Shown one piece after another: positions 1 through 6,568 of a DNA stretch of 17,485 nucleotides. A model generated the notes under the pieces. The model did not search any database. It was given only the letters and a program-made list of their open reading frames with translations, and was not told where the DNA came from. The translations under genes were made by a program, and so were the position numbers. How positions within the stretch are numbered: position 1 is the first letter of the stretch; each line of letters opens with the position of its first letter. Source of the stretch: JBAPRR01 sp049281195 (GTDB lineage Bacteria; Actinomycetota; Acidimicrobiia; Acidimicrobiales; CAVXTF01); assembly GCA_049281195.1 (NCBI GenBank), contig JBAPRR010000235.1, positions 1 through 17,485 on the forward strand, in the 5' to 3' direction.

Positions 1-324
1 GTATTGATCCAATGCACCAACGCGTTCACGATCTATCTCTATACCCACCAATCGCGAGGGCGAAAGGAGTTGCTCGTATAATGCGATGCTCCCCCCGTCG
101 AAGATTCCAAGTTCGATCATATTGTCAATCGATTCAGGCAAGAGCTTCATAAGGTTTTGTAACAAGCTCTTCCCTTTTAGTAGAGGGAACTGCTCCGAGG
201 TGGGCTCGGTAGCGGCGAGAGTCGGACCATCTGTGGTAAGAAAGAACTTGGTATCTCCTATTTGAAGATGATCGTTGTCATGCCAGATCATGTTTTGCAG
301 CAACTTCGTCGGATCCCTGGGCAT
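1..324 (-). CDS. Class I SAM-dependent methyltransferase, partial (3' end beyond window)
   Basis: The minus-strand frame is open from a stop at 466-468 to the left edge, so the C-terminus is missing. The visible N-terminal ~108 residues contain a GKSLLQNLMKLLPES segment followed by MIELGIFDGGSIALYEQ and LVGIEIDRERV. This is the Rossmann motif I (E-x-G-x-x-x-G-G-S) and the acidic residue after strand beta 2 that bind S-adenosylmethionine in class I methyltransferases. The acceptor substrate cannot be inferred. The start is uncertain: ATG at 324 is preferred, with GTG at 345 and ATG at 291 as alternatives, and none has a convincing ribosome-binding site. The DNA is clearly AT-richer than the rest of the window (several 60-base lines are near 40-50% GC), which may mark different ancestry. 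It lies downstream of the GNAT gene on the same strand, 225 bp away. Confidence 0.72.
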   Translation of the reverse strand, partial: MPRDPTKLLQNMIWHDNDHLQIGDTKFFLTTDGPTLAATEPTSEQFPLLKGKSLLQNLMKLLPESIDNMIELGIFDGGSIALYEQLLSPSRLVGIEIDRERVGALDQY

Positions 325-481
325 AAGGGTTACACTAGACGACACTTTGGGGGTACCCAAGCTGATCTTTGCAACGTGTACGGGCCGACCGCCATCACGG
401 GTTTCTCTTCGAGCCGCGTCAATGTTCTTGCGGCCAACCCGAAATGGATGTGTCGTTTGGAGACATTAACTATCCCCGCTT

Positions 482-498
482 CCGCAGGTGACCTGCGG
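482..498 (-). terminator. GC-rich hairpin after the GNAT gene
   Basis: A perfect 7-bp inverted repeat (CCGCAGG / CCTGCGG) with a 3-nt loop lies about 50 nt past the GNAT stop codon in the direction of transcription. No T-tract follows. It could be a U-less terminator of the kind often proposed in Actinobacteria, or an operator-like palindrome. The rest of 325-549 shows no convincing gene. Confidence 0.4.
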
Positions 499-549
499 GA
501 GATCAAATCAATCGACGAGCTACTGGAATGGGGGATCGTGGGAAGGGGT

Positions 550-1365
550 TTAGGTCGGCTCATCTGAGGCCAGGGTCTGCTTGTAGTAGCCAAGGTGGCG
601 GAACTCCCCTACCAGCAAGTAGCCGACCTGGTCGTAGATGCGAGCACCCTCTTCGTTTGCCGCGGTCAGATAAACGATGTCTGCGCCGGCTGCCAGTGCG
701 GCCCGGGTGAGAGCAGCTGTCAACGATGCACCGATTCCTCGTCGTCTGTGCGACTCGAGGACGCCGATGGAAGTCAGCTCGGTGACACCATCGTAAGGAA
801 CGAGGGATTCGCCGGAACCGAGTCCTTCGCCTGTCGAAGAGTCGACCGCCATTGCGGCGATGGCCCCACTGTCTATCCCGTACCGAGTTCGCGTTACCTC
901 TGCCTGCGTCACGCGATCTGGTTCCTCGAAAACCTGACGACGAACCTCGAGGATCCCGCGGATGTCGTTTTTTGTATAGCCGAGGACAATGCGCACGCTG
1001 CCGGGATGGACAACTTGGCGCATGGACTCGCTCGTGCATGCCATCAGCGGAAACGAACCGTCGAGCTCGAAGCCGCTCTGGCGTAGCTCGAAATCGGCAC
1101 TCGGAGAAAGTGACCGGACGAGCTCCACCCGCGGCCTCAGGTCGCGCTCCTCGTATAGGGATACCAGCCGCTCGATATCGGTTCGCGTCGGAACGGCTCC
1201 GTCGTCGGGCACCGCGTAGTTCAGGTAAGGACCGTTCGAGTGGCGTCCGAAGGTGGCGAGAAAAGGTCCCGTGCGCTCGACCTCGCGCTGCTGCTCGGCG
1301 TAGCGCCGTACGTAACCCCCGATGCGCTCGAGGACCGTTGGAACCGCAGAGGCTGACAGTTTCAC
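550..1365 (-). CDS. GNAT family N-acetyltransferase
   Basis: This 271-residue protein has its GNAT fold in the C-terminal half (about 125-262). Motif A is LTSIGVLESHRRRGIG at 198-212, giving the R-x-R-R-G-I-G acetyl-CoA pyrophosphate loop. It is followed by VYLTAANEEGARIYDQVGY at 231-249, the usual motif B and Tyr region. Known family members transfer acetyl groups from acetyl-CoA to amines; this substrate is unknown. The first ~115 residues resemble the degenerate N-terminal half of two-domain GNAT proteins (inference). The start is a GTG with no clear Shine-Dalgarno sequence, but no better upstream start exists. It is transcribed divergently from the TetR-dehalogenase-sulfatase operon and shares a 130-bp control region with it, so the same regulator may control it. 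Confidence 0.85.
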   Translation of the reverse strand: MKLSASAVPTVLERIGGYVRRYAEQQREVERTGPFLATFGRHSNGPYLNYAVPDDGAVPTRTDIERLVSLYEERDLRPRVELVRSLSPSADFELRQSGFELDGSFPLMACTSESMRQVVHPGSVRIVLGYTKNDIRGILEVRRQVFEEPDRVTQAEVTRTRYGIDSGAIAAMAVDSSTGEGLGSGESLVPYDGVTELTSIGVLESHRRRGIGASLTAALTRAALAAGADIVYLTAANEEGARIYDQVGYLLVGEFRHLGYYKQTLASDEPT

Positions 1366-1414
1366 TCGAGTTTCGAAGCCTAAAGCGTGACTACCATGCC
1401 TGGGACCAAACTAC

Positions 1415-1425
1415 TTGCACTGCAA
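1415..1425. promoter_or_regulatory. Palindrome in the divergent GNAT/TetR intergenic region, candidate operator
   Basis: TTGCA-C-TGCAA is a perfect 5+5 inverted repeat around one central base, in the 130-bp region between the divergent GNAT and TetR genes. TetR-family regulators commonly bind palindromes in the divergent region next to their own gene. The arms are short, and a copy by chance is possible. I found no convincing -35/-10 pair here: the best plus-strand -10-like hexamer is TACCAT at 1439-1444. Confidence 0.3.
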
Positions 1426-1495
1426 ATGAAGGTTGTTCTACCATCCACATCTCGGCTTTCAGCGTCAGAGGGAGCCTCCGACAAAGGCAGGTGTC

Positions 1496-2140
1496 GTGCC
1501 GCCATCAACGAAGTCCACGCATAACGCACTGACCGAGCCGGATCGCACCGAACCGGCCACTCAGATAGACGGCCGCATCGCACGCGGACTGCGCGCACGC
1601 AAATCGATGGCGGACGCCTTGATCTCTCTGCTTCAGGAGGGCATCGCGGCGCCGACGGCGAGGGAGATCGCGTCGCGCGCAGGAGTCTCGCTCCGCCTCG
1701 TTTTCCACCATTTCGAGGACATGGAAGAGGTGTTCAAGGCCGCTGTCGCGATTCAGGTGGAGCGGCACTGGAAGAGCCTGCAACCGGTTGCCGCACTTGG
1801 TCCTCTGCAAAAGCGCGTCCACGACACCGTCACCAAGCGATTGGACCTCTACGAATCGGTGGCCCCGGTAAGACGAGCCGCGGCACGTCGGATCGACAGC
1901 TCCCCGATCATCACCGAGCACATGGACGCCTCGCGTGAACTGCTGCGAGCACATCTGTTGAACACCTTTGCCACGGAGCTGGCCCGGGATCCAAAGGTTT
2001 CGACGCTCGATGCTCTCGAGGTTGCCCTGTCCTTCGAGACCTGGGACTTCCTCCAGCGCGACCTACGCACGACCGATCGGACCGGCCCGGTCATGGAGCA
2101 CCTGGCCCTGGGCGCTCTCGGCACGCAGAAGAAGGGCTGA
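1496..2140 (+). CDS. TetR/AcrR family transcriptional regulator
   Basis: The protein has 214 residues from GTG 1496. The N-terminal helix-turn-helix is at about 37-83: RKSMADALISLLQEG, then TAREIASRAGVSLRLVFHHF, where the recognition helix ends in the typical [YF]-x-H-F signature, here FHHF. The C-terminal ~130 residues form the variable ligand-binding and dimerisation domain with no recognisable ligand class. GTG 1496 is chosen because AAAGG lies 8 nt upstream; a longer frame back to TTG 1433 lacks a spaced ribosome-binding site. Its stop is 2 bp before the dehalogenase start, so the regulator is co-transcribed with the enzymes it probably controls and likely represses its own operon. The inducer may be the dehalogenase or sulfatase substrate (inference). 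Confidence 0.85.
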   Translation: MPPSTKSTHNALTEPDRTEPATQIDGRIARGLRARKSMADALISLLQEGIAAPTAREIASRAGVSLRLVFHHFEDMEEVFKAAVAIQVERHWKSLQPVAALGPLQKRVHDTVTKRLDLYESVAPVRRAAARRIDSSPIITEHMDASRELLRAHLLNTFATELARDPKVSTLDALEVALSFETWDFLQRDLRTTDRTGPVMEHLALGALGTQKKG

Positions 2141-2142
2141 CC

Positions 2143-3057
2143 ATGGAGGTACTTCGTACGCCCGACGAGGCTTTCGCCGGCGTGGTGGGCTTCGATTTCG
2201 AACCCCATTACTTAGAGATCGAGGGTGGACCGGGCGACTCCCCTCTGCGTGTTCACTATCTCGACGAAGGTCCCGCCGATGCGCCGGACACCGTTGTGCT
2301 CATGCACGGCGAGCCTTCTTGGTGCTTCCTTTACCGCAAGGTGATCCCGCTTTTGAAAGCCCAAGGGCTGCGGGTCATAGCTCCGGACCTGATCGGGTTC
2401 GGCCGTTCCGACAAGCCTGCGCAGAGGACCGACTACACCTACGAACGTCACGTCGCCTGGATGCGGAGCGCCTTGATCGATTCGCTGGGTCTGACGAACG
2501 TCACCCTCGTATGCCAGGACTGGGGTGGGCTGATCGGCCTAAGGCTCGTTGCAGCTCACCCCGAACGCTTCAACCGGGTGGTGGCGGCGAACACCGGACT
2601 TCCGACCGGCGACGAAAAGCCGAGCGATGCATTCCTCAACTGGCAGCAGTTCTCGCAACAGGTCGATGTCATGCCGATCGGGGCCATCGTGAACTTCGGC
2701 ACCACCACAGACCTGTCGGCCGAGGTCATTGCCGCATACGACGCACCCTTTCCCGAAGAGAGGTTCAAAGAAGGGGCACGGCAATTCCCTTTGCTCGTGC
2801 CCACCTCTCCGGAGGATCCCTCCAACGCCTCGAACCGACAGGCCTGGGAGCAGCTGGAGAAGTTCGACAAGCCGTTTTTGTGTGCCTTCTCCGACAGCGA
2901 CCCGATCACCAAGGGCGCAGACCGACAGTTCAGAGAACGCGTCCCCGGATGCCGCGGCCAGAGCCACGTGACGATCGTCGGTGGGGGCCATTTCCTGCAA
3001 GAAGACCGGGGCGAGGATCTCGCCCGGGCCGTCACCGACTTCATCCGTTCCACCTAG
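2143..3057 (+). CDS. dhmA: Haloalkane dehalogenase (HLD-I, DhlA/DhmA-like)
   Basis: The enzyme hydrolyses a carbon-halogen bond to an alcohol plus halide in the cytoplasm, without cofactors. Its 304 residues match the family length and all key positions are present: oxyanion motif HGEPSW at 55-60; nucleophile elbow VCQDWGG with Asp126; halide-binding Trp127 next to the nucleophile and probable second halide Trp167 in LNWQQFSQ; acid candidate Asp253 in SDSDPITKG; catalytic His283 in GGGHFLQED. The Q-D-W-G-G elbow, rather than H-D-W-G-G, and the second Trp favour a haloalkane dehalogenase over an epoxide hydrolase. An AGAAGGG ribosome-binding site lies inside the end of the TetR gene, 7 nt before ATG. 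The sulfatase follows after 9 bp. The gene name rests on family resemblance; the natural substrate is not known. Confidence 0.88.
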   Translation: MEVLRTPDEAFAGVVGFDFEPHYLEIEGGPGDSPLRVHYLDEGPADAPDTVVLMHGEPSWCFLYRKVIPLLKAQGLRVIAPDLIGFGRSDKPAQRTDYTYERHVAWMRSALIDSLGLTNVTLVCQDWGGLIGLRLVAAHPERFNRVVAANTGLPTGDEKPSDAFLNWQQFSQQVDVMPIGAIVNFGTTTDLSAEVIAAYDAPFPEERFKEGARQFPLLVPTSPEDPSNASNRQAWEQLEKFDKPFLCAFSDSDPITKGADRQFRERVPGCRGQSHVTIVGGGHFLQEDRGEDLARAVTDFIRST

Positions 3058-3066
3058 GGGAAGACA

Positions 3067-4599
3067 ATGGGCCGCAAGATCCTTTTCGTAACAACTGATC
3101 AGCAGCGCTTCGATGCCCTCGGATGCACGGGGGGCACGATCGCCCGCACGCCTGTCGTCGACTCGCTTGCAGCAGACGGGATCGTCTACGAGCGTGCCCA
3201 CAACCAGAACACTGTCTGCATGCCAGCTCGCTCGACGATGATCACCGGCCAGTACGTGCGGACCCACGGTGTGGTGGCAAACGGGATCCCCTTGCCCGTC
3301 GACGCTCCGTCCGTCGCCGGCTACCTGCACGAAACCTCCGGCTACCGCACCGCTCTGATCGGCAAAGCGCACTTCCAGCCTGGGTTCGACATGGAGCACA
3401 AATGGCAGGAAAACCGTATGGCCCATGATGGCTCCACCGGGCCTTACCGGGGGTTCGAACACCTCGAGCTCGCGATGCACGGCTACCTCCGCCAGTGGCA
3501 CTACGACAAGTGGCTGGAGAAGAACGGGCCGCAGTGGTGCGACGCGTACTACCCGCTCATATCCATGATCAGCCTCGGTCTCAACGAGGAGGGCGGCGGC
3601 GACACCGATGCCCCGGAAGTGAAGCACAACCCGATCCCGAAGGACATGTACCACACCGACTGGGTCGCAGATCGAACCATCGCCTGGCTCGACTCTCTCG
3701 ATCCTTCCGACGATTGGTTCTGCTGGATGAGCTTCCCCGATCCCCATCATCCGTGGGATCCGCCGGTGGACGAGGTGCGCAAAAGGATCGACTGGCACGA
3801 CCTCGATCTGCCGCAAGGGCATCCCGGTTCGACCGAGAAGATCGTCGAGATTCTCGGGCAGAAGCCTCATCACTGGCTCGACTGGTACGAGGGGCGGTTC
3901 AACAACATGGAGGGCGGTCCCAACAAATTCGTCCCGTGCAACATGACCGATGATCAGGTCCGCGAGATATCGGCTCTCATCCACGTGGAGAACGAGTTGA
4001 TCGACGAAGCGCTGGGGCGGGTGATCGACCGGATCGAAGAGCGGGGTTGGGAAACGGACACCGACATCTTCTTCACCACGGACCACGGTGAGCTCCAAGG
4101 CGACTTCGGTCTGCTGTTCAAGGGTCCGTACCACGTGGACGCACTGATGCGGGTCCCGTTCATCTGGCGTCCGGCACCGAGCGCAGGCGTCGCACCGAGC
4201 TCTGTCCCCGAGCCGGTCGGCCACCTCGATCTGGCTCCTACGTTCTGCGAGGTTGCAGGGGTGCCGGCCGCCGAGTGGATGCAGGGAAAGGCTCTGCCCT
4301 TGGCTCCTGGATCAGGACGCGAACGTGTGATTACCGAATGGGACTCTCAATTCCCCAACATCGGTATGAAGCTGCGCACGATCACTCGCGACAACTGGGT
4401 GTGCACCGCTTACGAGGCCGGCCCCATGTACGAAGGCACTGAAGGCGAGCTGTACAACCTTTCAGACGACCCACTGCAATGGCGCAACCTGTGGGACGAT
4501 CCTGGGCATCGTGCCCAGAAGGAAGCTCTGATTTCTGATCTTTACGACTCGCTCCCCGATCCGAGGGTCCCGCCACTTTCAGTCGAGGCTCCCGTCTGA
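3067..4599 (+). CDS. Sulfatase (formylglycine-dependent, type I alkaline phosphatase superfamily)
   Basis: This 510-residue protein has the sulfatase signature C-M-P-A-R-S at 51-56, where Cys51 would be oxidised to formylglycine by a maturation enzyme not encoded here. Metal ligands are visible as Asp11 in TTDQQR, with Asp339-His340 in TTDHGELQGD. Active-site lysine/histidine candidates are Lys100 and His102 (LIGKAHF), His227 (PDPHHPW) and Lys352. The DQQR form is common in choline-sulfatase and phosphonate-monoester-hydrolase-like members, so the exact ester (alkyl sulfate, aryl sulfate or phosphonate) is open. No signal peptide is present, so it acts in the cytoplasm on an imported or internally formed ester. 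AGGGGAAG precedes ATG by 3-4 nt. It is the last gene of the TetR-dehalogenase operon, and its stop abuts the stop of the convergent phosphatase gene. Confidence 0.88.
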   Translation: MGRKILFVTTDQQRFDALGCTGGTIARTPVVDSLAADGIVYERAHNQNTVCMPARSTMITGQYVRTHGVVANGIPLPVDAPSVAGYLHETSGYRTALIGKAHFQPGFDMEHKWQENRMAHDGSTGPYRGFEHLELAMHGYLRQWHYDKWLEKNGPQWCDAYYPLISMISLGLNEEGGGDTDAPEVKHNPIPKDMYHTDWVADRTIAWLDSLDPSDDWFCWMSFPDPHHPWDPPVDEVRKRIDWHDLDLPQGHPGSTEKIVEILGQKPHHWLDWYEGRFNNMEGGPNKFVPCNMTDDQVREISALIHVENELIDEALGRVIDRIEERGWETDTDIFFTTDHGELQGDFGLLFKGPYHVDALMRVPFIWRPAPSAGVAPSSVPEPVGHLDLAPTFCEVAGVPAAEWMQGKALPLAPGSGRERVITEWDSQFPNIGMKLRTITRDNWVCTAYEAGPMYEGTEGELYNLSDDPLQWRNLWDDPGHRAQKEALISDLYDSLPDPRVPPLSVEAPV

Positions 4600-5196
4600 T
4601 CAGTCGGGCCGCTCCAGGTTGTAGCGCCTCAGCACCGGTGCGTCATTACCCCACGCGATAACCGTCATCGACGCCGTCGCCAGCCACAGCCGCCAGGCCA
4701 GGTCGTCTCCCGCCCCGAGGGCCCACGAGACGGCCGCTTTTATGGGGGAGACGTGGCTGACCACGATCACGTCACTGTCCGCTCTCGCGCCGGACCCCGC
4801 CGCGCAGAACAACTCATCGCACGCTTCACGAACTCGGGTTCCGAGTTCTAAGAGCGACTCACCACCAGGAGGCGTGAATGCCGGGTCGGCGCGCCATGCG
4901 CGCCACACCTCGGCCGGAAGGTCGGTTAGTTTCTCGCCGTCGTAAGTTCCATAGTCGACCTCGCACCAGCGTTCATCGATCTCTATTGGCAGATCGAGAC
5001 CTAGCGACTCTGCGGTCCTCCGTGCGCGTGTCAGTGGGCTCGAGATGATTCGCGAAATGCGTGCAGCAGACGGGAGGAGATCCCTCAGCCCCAGGGCTTG
5101 CGCTTCGCCGTACTCGGTGAGCGGCGAATCCATCCGACCGAGAAGCAATCCCTCTGCGTTACCTGTGGCCTGTCCGTGTCTCAGCAGCAGGAGCAC
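4600..5196 (-). CDS. Histidine phosphatase family protein (phosphoglycerate mutase-like / CobC-like)
   Basis: This 198-residue single-domain protein begins LLLLRHGQATGN: the phosphate-accepting His7 lies in the R-H-G motif. Arg57 in SSPLTRARRTAE, Glu79 in CEVDYG and the second His148 in VVSHVSPIKAA complete the catalytic pocket. The family removes phosphate from small molecules. In mycobacteria a related domain is fused to RNase H (Rv2228c) and follows a zinc-ribbon gene, which matches this context. No RNase H domain is present here. The start is GTG with GGTGAG about 9 nt upstream, inside or just after the zinc-ribbon gene, whose stop is 3 bp away, suggesting translational coupling. The substrate is not determinable; alpha-ribazole phosphate is only one possibility. 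Confidence 0.85.
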   Translation of the reverse strand: MLLLLRHGQATGNAEGLLLGRMDSPLTEYGEAQALGLRDLLPSAARISRIISSPLTRARRTAESLGLDLPIEIDERWCEVDYGTYDGEKLTDLPAEVWRAWRADPAFTPPGGESLLELGTRVREACDELFCAAGSGARADSDVIVVSHVSPIKAAVSWALGAGDDLAWRLWLATASMTVIAWGNDAPVLRRYNLERPD

Positions 5197-5199
5197 GTC

Positions 5200-5949
5200 T
5201 CATCTCACCAGGATACGGCCACACTGATCGCAATAGATGATCGTATCCGGAGCCGCTTTCTGGGCCAGGTCGAGCTCCACGGCCGGCAAATGAAGGTGAC
5301 ATCCGCTGCACGAGCCGTTCACGATACGCGCCGCTCCTGTTCCGCCCAGCCTCTTACGCAACTGCTCGTAGATCGCCAACAGATCCGCGGGGACCTCGGC
5401 TGCTAGGTCCGTGCGCGTGGCGCGTTCCCTCACCAGCTCGGCGTCGATATCGGACTCCTTCTTCGCAATGTCCTCGCCCAAGACGCCCGCACTCGCCTCG
5501 AGCTTCGCGATCTCCGAGTCGGCCGCCCCGAGCTCGGTGTCCACCGGCTCGAGCTCCTCCATAACCTCGAGCTCCTTGTCCTCGAGCTCGGTGACGTGTC
5601 GGGCCAGATGCTTCACTTCTTCGGCCATCGCCTGAAGATCCCGGGCCGCGGTGACCTGCCCGCTGTACATCCGGCGGTCGATATCGGCGCTACGGGTCTT
5701 CGAGGAGGCGATCTGCTCCTCCAAAGCGGCCTGCCTGGCGCCCAACTCATTTCGGACCGCTCCGACCTCGTCACGGCGCGCCCCAATCGAGGCGATCTGT
5801 GACTCCGCGGCCCTCAGGGCGGCACGCTCGGGAAGGGTCGCCCGTCTGTGCACCAGCTGGTCGATCACGGTGTCGTGATCCTGCACCTGCAAGAGCTTTG
5901 TGAATCTTTCGGAAGCGCCAGTCACTGCGTCAGAACCTATTGCGATCAT
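5200..5949 (-). CDS. Coiled-coil protein with C4-type zinc ribbon (DUF164/CdsZ family)
   Basis: This 249-residue protein is mostly long charged helices (about 15-200, rich in Glu, Ala, Arg and Leu, typical antiparallel coiled coil). It ends in a small zinc ribbon: Cys214 and Cys217 (CSGCH), then Cys240 and Cys243 (CDQCGRILVR). This architecture is the zf-RING_7 / DUF164 family found widely in Actinobacteria (Rv2229c type) and related to chlamydial CdsZ. The molecular role in Actinobacteria is not established. ATG 5949 overlaps the end of the Nudix gene by 20 bp; GTG at 5925, just after the Nudix stop and preceded by AGGT, is a real alternative. It sits between Nudix and histidine phosphatase genes on the same strand. 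Confidence 0.85.
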   Translation of the reverse strand: MIAIGSDAVTGASERFTKLLQVQDHDTVIDQLVHRRATLPERAALRAAESQIASIGARRDEVGAVRNELGARQAALEEQIASSKTRSADIDRRMYSGQVTAARDLQAMAEEVKHLARHVTELEDKELEVMEELEPVDTELGAADSEIAKLEASAGVLGEDIAKKESDIDAELVRERATRTDLAAEVPADLLAIYEQLRKRLGGTGAARIVNGSCSGCHLHLPAVELDLAQKAAPDTIIYCDQCGRILVR

Positions 5950-6541
5950 CGACTGAGACGTCCGCCCACTGCTTCACCTCAGGCTCGCTACGTGCAGCGC
6001 GGAGCGCCCCGATGAGAGCTTCGTCTGAGCGCTCGAGAGCCTCGGCCCATGAGAACCACCGGGCATGGGGACTCTCCCCGGGCGGAGGGGACGGCTCAAG
6101 ATCGGGACTCAACAGCAGGTATCGAAGGTCGAGGTGGGTGTGGCCGTTGGCGGCGGCATGGACGTCGATGTGCAGGAGCCTCGGAACTCCCGCGACATGC
6201 GCCAGCGCGAGACCAGTCTCCTCCTCCGACTCGCGCAGTGCAGCGTCATGAGGCATCTCGCCATCCTCCAGATGCCCTCCGGTCTGCATCCACAGGCCCA
6301 GTCGCTTGTGCAGATGCAGGATCGTCCCCCTCGGTCCGACCACAATGGCGGAGCCCGTGAAATGAACGGGATCGGCATCCTCTTCGAAAGGACTCTCCAG
6401 CCTGTCGAGCTCTTCGAGAATCCGGGCCTTGGAGGCGGACTCGCGCTCGTCCGAAGGTTCGTGGCCGGCGACCGTGGCGCGTACCGCAGCCACACGCTCA
6501 GATTTCACCTGGCTGGGACTCTCGCCCGTCTCCGGTGACAC
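5930..6541 (-). CDS. Nudix hydrolase
   Basis: The protein has 203 residues and a complete Nudix box at 89-111: G89, E95, R103-E104, E107-E108 and G110-L111, that is G-x5-E-x7-R-E-x2-E-E-x-G-L. It binds Mg2+ and hydrolyses a nucleoside-diphosphate-linked compound. The segment WMQTGGHLEDGE resembles actinobacterial Nudix proteins of unknown substrate. The N-terminal ~55 residues are polar and charged and add a helical extension to the core domain. GTG 6541 is supported by AGGGAG 5 nt upstream. It follows the MFS gene by 27 bp and overlaps the zinc-ribbon gene, so it is probably in the same transcript. Confidence 0.87.
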   Translation of the reverse strand: MSPETGESPSQVKSERVAAVRATVAGHEPSDERESASKARILEELDRLESPFEEDADPVHFTGSAIVVGPRGTILHLHKRLGLWMQTGGHLEDGEMPHDAALRESEEETGLALAHVAGVPRLLHIDVHAAANGHTHLDLRYLLLSPDLEPSPPPGESPHARWFSWAEALERSDEALIGALRAARSEPEVKQWADVSVDDRNRF

Positions 6542-6568
6542 CGTGACTCCCTACCACACAGATTGCGC

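Noticed and set aside
262..567. A 101-codon plus-strand open frame at the left edge
   Set aside because: It lies antisense to the methyltransferase fragment, which has a clear SAM-binding motif, and runs into the GNAT stop region without a ribosome-binding site.
2143..3057. Epoxide hydrolase or fluoroacetate dehalogenase as the identity of the alpha/beta hydrolase
   Set aside because: The nucleophile elbow is Q-D-W-G-G with halide-binding Trp127 and a candidate second Trp167, which fits haloalkane dehalogenase group I better.
1968..3098. A 376-codon plus-strand open frame
   Set aside because: It overlaps the TetR and dehalogenase genes in another frame; its translation is Arg/Pro-rich and lacks motifs.
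2539..4224. A 561-codon open frame on the minus strand
   Set aside because: It is antisense to the well-supported dehalogenase and sulfatase genes. It contains no recognisable domain and follows from the high G+C codon pattern of the plus strand.
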